In this document: piece after piece, positions 6,359 to 10,173 of the stretch
Position numbering within the stretch: position 1 is the stretch's first letter
Layout: each line of letters starts with the position of its first letter
Assembly (NCBI GenBank): GCA_001800075.1
Contig: MGUR01000062.1
Span: 62,157 to 72,329 of the forward strand
Source: Elusimicrobia bacterium RIFCSPLOWO2_01_FULL_59_12
GTDB taxonomy: Bacteria > Elusimicrobiota > Elusimicrobia > 2-01-FULL-59-12
Direction of reading: 5' to 3'
Length of the DNA stretch: 10,173 nucleotides
The notes under the pieces: generated by a model
The model's input: the letters and a program-made list of their open reading frames with translations, nothing else
What the model was told of the DNA's origin: nothing
Databases searched by the model: none
Program-made: the position numbers and the translations under genes

Positions 6359-7498
6359 TTAATGCGGAGAGGCGGTGTTGCGGCTCGCGAGCGGAACGTA
6401 CTGCAGGCCTTGCGGGCCGGCGTAATGAGTCAGCGGCCGGATCAGCCGGTTGTTCTTATACTGCTCGATAAAATGCGTGCACCAGCCGACGATCCGGCTG
6501 GTGGCGAAAATAGACGGGAAGAGGTCGGTCGCAATCCCCAGGTAGCGGTACACGGAAGCGGAATAAAAATCCAGGTTGGCGTTGATGTTTTTCTCGCGCA
6601 GCATGATTGTTTCCATCGCTTCGGAGATGTCAAACCATTTGGAGGGACCTATTTTCTGGCTCAGGTCGCGGGACATTTGCTTCAAGATCGCCGCACGGGG
6701 ATCGATGGTGGTGTAGACGCGGTGGCCGAATCCCATGATCTTTTTCTTGGCCGCCAGCTGTTCTTTTATGAATCCTTCGACCTTTTCGACGCCTCCCACC
6801 TTGTCCAGCATTTCCATGACGCGCTGATTGGCGCCTCCGTGCAGGGGGCCTTTCAAAGTGCCCACCGCGGACGTCACGGCCGAATGCAGATCGGATAAGG
6901 TCGACACGGTCACCCGTCCTGCGAACGTGGAGGCGTTCAACTCATGGTCCGCCTGCAGAATAAGCGCCAGGTCCATGGCCCGCCGGCTCAAATCATCGGG
7001 TTTCTTACCCGTCAGCATATGAAGGAAGTTGGACGCGTGATCGAGTTGAGGGTCCGGCGCGATCAACGGCTGATTGTTCCGGATGCGGTCGATGGCGGCG
7101 ACCAGCGTGGCGACCTGGGCTACCAGGCGGATTGTTTTGCGCAAATTGGCCGGCTCGCTGTTGTCTTCCGATTCCGGATCAAAGGCGGCCAGCGCGGAGA
7201 CGGCGGTGCGCAACCAGGCCATAGGATCGGTACGGGGCGGAATCCCTTTCAAGAGAGAGACCAGACCTTCGGGAACCGCCCGGTTTTTTCGCAGGTCCTC
7301 CCGGAACAACTTTAAGGACGCTTCGGCAGGAAGCTGTCCGTAGAGAAGCAGGTAGCCTACTTCCTCGTAAGTCGATTTTTGCCCGAGCTCGTTAACGTCG
7401 TAGCCCCGGTAGCGCAGGATCCCTTTGTCTCCATCAATAAAACAGATGGTCGAGGTCGCAACGACCACATCTTCCAGTCCGGCTAACGATTCCGCCAT
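6359..7498 (-). CDS. gltA: Citrate synthase (short dimeric type)
   Basis: This enzyme condenses acetyl-CoA and oxaloacetate into citrate, the entry step of the TCA cycle. The 379-residue length fits the short, non-allosteric dimeric class rather than the longer hexameric enterobacterial type. Active-site residues are in place: His185 in ADHELNAS, His220 in GPLHGGAN, His259-Arg260 in GFGHRVY, and Asp310 in NLDFYSASVY. The N-terminal pattern ICFIDGDKGILRYRGYD is typical. The ATG at 7498 lies 22 bp after folE; a purine run (AGAAAGAGAG) about 8 bases upstream and a GAGG almost touching the ATG make this the only gene here with a Shine-Dalgarno-like sequence. A 2-methylcitrate synthase is the main alternative, but co-transcription with sucC and sucD favours citrate synthase. 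Confidence 0.95.
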   Translation of the reverse strand: MAESLAGLEDVVVATSTICFIDGDKGILRYRGYDVNELGQKSTYEEVGYLLLYGQLPAEASLKLFREDLRKNRAVPEGLVSLLKGIPPRTDPMAWLRTAVSALAAFDPESEDNSEPANLRKTIRLVAQVATLVAAIDRIRNNQPLIAPDPQLDHASNFLHMLTGKKPDDLSRRAMDLALILQADHELNASTFAGRVTVSTLSDLHSAVTSAVGTLKGPLHGGANQRVMEMLDKVGGVEKVEGFIKEQLAAKKKIMGFGHRVYTTIDPRAAILKQMSRDLSQKIGPSKWFDISEAMETIMLREKNINANLDFYSASVYRYLGIATDLFPSIFATSRIVGWCTHFIEQYKNNRLIRPLTHYAGPQGLQYVPLASRNTASPH

Positions 7499-7520
7499 GC
7501 CTCAGGCTCTCTTTCTTCGA

Positions 7521-8123
7521 TTATCGTCTGGGTCCGTTGATCAAATCCAAAAACTCGTCCCGCGTGCGGGGGTCTTTTCGGAACGCGCCCAGCATCGCGC
7601 TGGTCACGGTGGGAGAATTTTTGCTTTGCGCGCCCCGCATCTCCATGCACAGGTGCCGCGCTTCCATGACGACCGCCACGCCGAGCGGGTTGATCTTGGC
7701 CTGCATGATTTCCGCGATCTGAGAGGTCAGCCGCTCCTGGACCTGCAGGCGCCGGCTGAAGACTTCGACAATACGGGGGATCTTGCTTAAGCCCAGCACC
7801 TTCCCGTCCGGAATGTAGGCCACGTGGCACCTTCCGAAAAAAGGAAGCAAGTGATGTTCGCACAAGGAATAAAAATCGATGTCTTTGACCAGCACCATCT
7901 CGCTGTAGGTCACATCGAAGAGCGCGCCATTGATCAAACGATCCATGTCGACGTGATATCCGGACGTCAGCTCCCGCAGGGATTCGGACACGCGCACGGG
8001 CGTCTTCGCCAGGCCTTCCCTGAAAGGGTCTTCCCCCAGCTGGATCAAAAGGGTCTTGATCAGGTCCGGCAGGGTGCGCTCGGCGCTGCGGAAGAGGGGC
8101 GGATTGACCAGCGTTTTGTCCAT
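7521..8123 (-). CDS. folE: GTP cyclohydrolase I (type IA)
   Basis: The enzyme converts GTP to 7,8-dihydroneopterin triphosphate, the first step to tetrahydrofolate (and to queuosine or biopterin-type cofactors). Starting at ATG 8123 the protein has 200 residues, a normal length. Zinc ligands are Cys88 and His91 in SLCEHHLLPF and Cys159 in RHLCMEMRG; His90 matches the catalytic histidine. Other family landmarks are GLAKTPVRV (37-45), GLSKIPRIV (111-119) and the RLQVQERLT stretch (125-133). An in-frame GTG at 8129 would add two residues, but a TATAAT box at 8137-8132 makes the ATG the better start. It is first in a run with gltA, sucC and sucD, 22 bp upstream of gltA; this pairing has no obvious pathway logic. 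GT35 phosphorylase is transcribed divergently. Confidence 0.96.
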   Translation of the reverse strand: MDKTLVNPPLFRSAERTLPDLIKTLLIQLGEDPFREGLAKTPVRVSESLRELTSGYHVDMDRLINGALFDVTYSEMVLVKDIDFYSLCEHHLLPFFGRCHVAYIPDGKVLGLSKIPRIVEVFSRRLQVQERLTSQIAEIMQAKINPLGVAVVMEARHLCMEMRGAQSKNSPTVTSAMLGAFRKDPRTRDEFLDLINGPRR

Positions 8124-8131
8124 GGGCACGG

Positions 8132-8137
8132 ATTATA
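8132..8137 (-). promoter_or_regulatory. Perfect -10 box abutting the folE start
   Basis: TATAAT reads 8137 to 8132 on the minus strand, 8 bases before the folE ATG at 8123. A transcript started at the usual distance would begin within about 1-3 bases of that ATG. No good -35 is visible at 16-18 bp spacing, so strength or activator need is uncertain. There is no Shine-Dalgarno. Confidence 0.5.
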
Positions 8138-8144
8138 CTCAAAA

Positions 8145-8173
8145 ATGACATCCCGTCGCTTTTCGTGTATTAT
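8145..8173 (+). promoter_or_regulatory. Candidate sigma-70-type promoter for the glucan phosphorylase gene
   Basis: ATGACA (8145-8150) and TATTAT (8168-8173), each 5/6 to consensus, are spaced by exactly 17 bp. Ten bases separate the -10 from the ATG at 8184, so the mRNA would carry only about 3-5 untranslated bases. This places two divergent promoters within the 60 bp between folE and this gene. Confidence 0.55.
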
Positions 8174-8183
8174 TCCGTTCAAG

Positions 8184-9929
8184 ATGAGCGATCCGGCATC
8201 TCCGTCTTCACTCACCGTCATCGAAGTGGCGATGGAAATCGCGTTTCCGCCCGACTTTCTGGAGCGCCTCCGCGCGCGCTATGGCGCGCGCCCCACGCGG
8301 GACGCCGCGATGTCAACCTCGGTGGGAGGCATCGGACCGCTCCTTCGAGACCGGCTGGTGGCGCAAGCTGAAAAAGGCCTGCGCGCTATCGGGGTCACGT
8401 TCCTCTACGAGACGACCTGGATTCAAAGCTGGTTTGAGTGGGGCCAGCTGCATCTCGAGAAACGATCCGTGGCCCCCTACCTGAGGGAATCCCTGCGTGA
8501 TTCGGGCCTGACGCTCAAGGTCCTGATGTTCGACGGTCACGCCGTCGAAGTCAGAGTCTGGCAGCTCGACGTTGGGAAAGCGAGGGTCTATTTCCTTGAT
8601 GCGCCTCCGATCACCCATGTCGTCTATCCCAGCGAAGAGGATGCCCCCCACAAAACCCCCAACGCGCCTCAGTGGTCCGAAGACCTGCGCCTTCGTCAAA
8701 GCTGGCTGATCGGCCGCGGAACGCTGGCGCTGCTGAAGGCCCTGGAAATCGCGCCCGAGCTGCTGGTCATGAGCGAAACCCCCACGCTCTTCGCTCATCC
8801 CCGCGTGGCGAAGGACGCGTTTCAGACGGATCCCTTCTTCGAAAAGACGCGCTTTATATTTAACGACCATACCCCCATGGAATACGCCCATCCCATCTGG
8901 TCAACGGAGATTCAAACGCGCGTTAAACTGGATGTTTCAATGTATAGTTCTCCCGCCGGGCCGTCCAAGACACGCGAGGATGTGGATGTCACGCGTTTGT
9001 TGATCGGCCTTGCGGACGGCGTTTTCGGGGTCTCGATCAAGCATGCCAACGTGATGAGAGCGATGCCATCCCTGAAAGATTACGCGGCAAAGATTGATTC
9101 CATTACAAATGGCGTGTCTGTTGACTACTGGCAAGCGCCGGAGTATCGCTCGGCGTCAGCCGTCAGCGATGAGGAACTGCTCAAGATTTTGGACAGAAAG
9201 AAAGCCGAACTGCTGGATTGGATCTGGCGAACTTATGGGCTGTGGCACACTTGGAAAGAGCAAGTGCGGGGAAAAGGGGTCGTCCTCTGGACGCGCCGCA
9301 TCACCGGCTACAAACGGCTGGATCTCCTGCACGCCATCTGCAAGGACCCCGCGCTCAAAAAACAGTTTTTTGAGTCGCAGATCGTCCTGCTGGTCGGGGG
9401 ACGCATCCACCAGCACGATGACCAGGCGCAGGCCATGATTTACAACCTCCTGGACCTGATCAGCCAGGACCGCATCCTGCAGGAACGCATTGTGCTGCTG
9501 GACAACTTCAACGTGTGGGCGGCCCCCCGGTTATTCCAGGGAAGCGACGCGGCCATCATGCTGGCGGATGACGGCCGGGAAGCCGCGGCCACCGGATTCA
9601 TGAAAGCCCAGCTCAACGGAGACCTGGTGATCGCCACCCACGACGGGGCGGTTCCCGAATCGGTCCTCTTTGCGGGCCAGGAAAAAGCCGGCCAAACCCC
9701 CAACGGTTTTGAAGTCGCCTACCACCACGGTCATCCCACGCCGGAGGGGCTTCTGCGAGCCCTTAAAGCGCTTCACCAAACCCTGGAAAACCCTGCCCAG
9801 CACGCGGCGATGAAGCGGTCTGCCTTTCTAGCCCAGGAACAAGTCAGCATCGAACGCACCTTGAGAGATACCCTGGCATTTTATCAGCGCATCCTTTCGC
9901 GCCCCTCCGCCGTTCCGATTCAAAGTTAA
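8184..9929 (+). CDS. glgP: Alpha-glucan (glycogen/starch) phosphorylase, short divergent GT35 family member
   Basis: The 581-residue protein shows the landmarks of the GT35 phosphorylases in order: STSVGGIGPLLRD (44-56, like the GGLGVLAGD loop), FIFNDHTPMEYAH (224-236, like THTPVPAGH), ITNGVSVDYWQAPEY (307-321, like VTNGVHVPTWVAP), RRITGYKR (371-378), VLLVGGRIH, FNVWAAPRLFQGSDAAIML (442-460), and GREAAATGFMKAQLNG (464-479), where Lys474 matches the pyridoxal-phosphate lysine. Such enzymes release glucose-1-phosphate from alpha-1,4-glucan. It is shorter than usual family members (about 700-850 residues), with an N-terminus trimmed to the catalytic core, and several motifs are altered (His/Asp/Gly substitutions), so substrate may differ; the symbol marks the family only. 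The frame is open upstream to 7824 but that part is antisense to folE; ATG 8184 fits the promoter. No other glycogen gene is in the window. Confidence 0.83.
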   Translation: MSDPASPSSLTVIEVAMEIAFPPDFLERLRARYGARPTRDAAMSTSVGGIGPLLRDRLVAQAEKGLRAIGVTFLYETTWIQSWFEWGQLHLEKRSVAPYLRESLRDSGLTLKVLMFDGHAVEVRVWQLDVGKARVYFLDAPPITHVVYPSEEDAPHKTPNAPQWSEDLRLRQSWLIGRGTLALLKALEIAPELLVMSETPTLFAHPRVAKDAFQTDPFFEKTRFIFNDHTPMEYAHPIWSTEIQTRVKLDVSMYSSPAGPSKTREDVDVTRLLIGLADGVFGVSIKHANVMRAMPSLKDYAAKIDSITNGVSVDYWQAPEYRSASAVSDEELLKILDRKKAELLDWIWRTYGLWHTWKEQVRGKGVVLWTRRITGYKRLDLLHAICKDPALKKQFFESQIVLLVGGRIHQHDDQAQAMIYNLLDLISQDRILQERIVLLDNFNVWAAPRLFQGSDAAIMLADDGREAAATGFMKAQLNGDLVIATHDGAVPESVLFAGQEKAGQTPNGFEVAYHHGHPTPEGLLRALKALHQTLENPAQHAAMKRSAFLAQEQVSIERTLRDTLAFYQRILSRPSAVPIQS

Positions 9930-10016
9930 TTCCCGCCGCAAGTACACCTCTAAAATACATTGAAATATAGACATAAATGATATATGTAAATAGTCAGTCG
10001 AGCTGGCATTAATAGA

Positions 10017-10045
10017 TTGAAAATAGCTGTTAAGCCGTGTAAAAG
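10017..10045 (+). promoter_or_regulatory. Candidate promoter in the AT-rich gap before the pilin gene
   Basis: The 122 bp from 9930 to 10051 are much richer in A/T than the rest of the window and hold no gene. TTGAAA (10017-10022) is 17 bp from TAAAAG (10040-10045), matches of 5/6 and 4/6; six bases separate the -10 from the ATG at 10052. A second TTGAAA at 9960-9965 and an inverted repeat ACATA/TATGT (9971-9987) could mark an upstream promoter or regulator site, but both are weak in such AT-rich DNA. I see no riboswitch motif. Confidence 0.35.
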
Positions 10046-10051
10046 ATAGGG

Positions 10052-10173
10052 ATGGACTTTGGCCCTCATCGTGGCCGTAGAGTGGCAGGCGTCACGCTGG
10101 TCGAATTGATGATCACCGTGGCGATCCTGTCCGTTGGAGTGCTCGCGGCCATCGGGTCCTTCCGTTTTATCAC
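10052..10173 (+). CDS. Type IV pilin-like / pseudopilin prepilin, N-terminal part (3' truncated by window edge)
   Basis: Forty codons are visible. A short basic leader (MDFGPHRGRRVAG, 13 residues) precedes a prepilin peptidase site: cleavage after Gly13 gives a mature protein starting VTLVEL, with Glu at +5 as required for pilin assembly. The hydrophobic N-terminal helix follows (MITVAILSVGVLAAIGSF). Such proteins are inserted in the inner membrane, cut and N-methylated by PilD-type peptidase and built into type IV pili or type II secretion pseudopili. An in-frame stop at 10040-10042 makes 10052 the only ATG start; AGG just before it is too close for a good ribosome binding site. Which pilin class it belongs to depends on the missing part; the LSVGVLAAIGSF run resembles minor pilins of the PilV/GspI type. 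Confidence 0.85.
   Translation, partial: MDFGPHRGRRVAGVTLVELMITVAILSVGVLAAIGSFRFI

Noticed and set aside
5864..6898. 344-codon open frame on the plus strand antisense to sucC and gltA
   Set aside because: It lies entirely opposite two unmistakable enzymes; long antisense frames are expected in GC-rich coding DNA, and the translation (His/Gly/Arg-rich, no motif) looks like a shadow.
7824..8183. 120-codon N-terminal extension of the phosphorylase frame
   Set aside because: It is antisense to folE, gives a low-complexity His/Gln-rich sequence, and lies upstream of the well-formed promoter at 8145-8173.

Overview
The window is about 10.2 kb of GC-rich (roughly 60 %) bacterial chromosome with a mix of envelope, signalling and central-metabolism genes. 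The left edge carries the end of a secreted protein with a T9SS/FlgD-like C-terminal domain next to a PorV/PorQ-family outer-membrane barrel protein, and the right edge carries a type IV pilin-like gene. With a compact TCA operon and the general scarcity of Shine-Dalgarno sequences, this points to a Gram-negative, FCB-like or candidate-phylum bacterium. Elusimicrobiota is my best guess and Omnitrophota or a neighbour is possible. This assignment is inference; no rRNA gene or taxon marker is present.

Layout. 1-647 (+): C-terminal 214 residues of a large secreted protein. 681-817: a palindromic intergenic repeat that runs into the signal peptide of the next gene. 812-1807 (+): PorV/PorQ-family protein. 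1811-2326 (-): unrecognised protein with a C-terminal Cys/His cluster. 2397-3356 (+): a class III nucleotide-cyclase-like domain fused to a receiver domain, with key catalytic and phospho-acceptor residues replaced in both. 3347-4123 (-): zinc ribbon, HEAT repeats and a C-terminal membrane anchor. 4161-4289: a second palindromic repeat element. 8123-4298 (-): a tight cluster folE - gltA - sucC - sucD. 8184-9929 (+): a short, divergent GT35 alpha-glucan phosphorylase. 9930-10051: AT-rich promoter region. 10052-10173 (+): start of a prepilin-like gene.

Function. gltA, sucC and sucD give citrate synthase and both subunits of succinyl-CoA synthetase; folE (GTP cyclohydrolase I) is the first gene of the same run. 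The GT35 enzyme, divergent from folE, would release glucose-1-phosphate from stored glucan. The secreted protein and PorV-like protein are plausible partners in export. The cyclase-receiver protein looks like a signalling protein that binds rather than turns over its ligands.

The most striking patterns are (a) promoter-like elements placed so close to start codons at 2397, 8123, 8184 and 10052 that the mRNAs may be leaderless, with almost no Shine-Dalgarno motifs elsewhere, and (b) the doubly degenerate cyclase-receiver fusion. I did not find a convincing new multi-gene defence or mobile system, CRISPR array, tRNA or rRNA.
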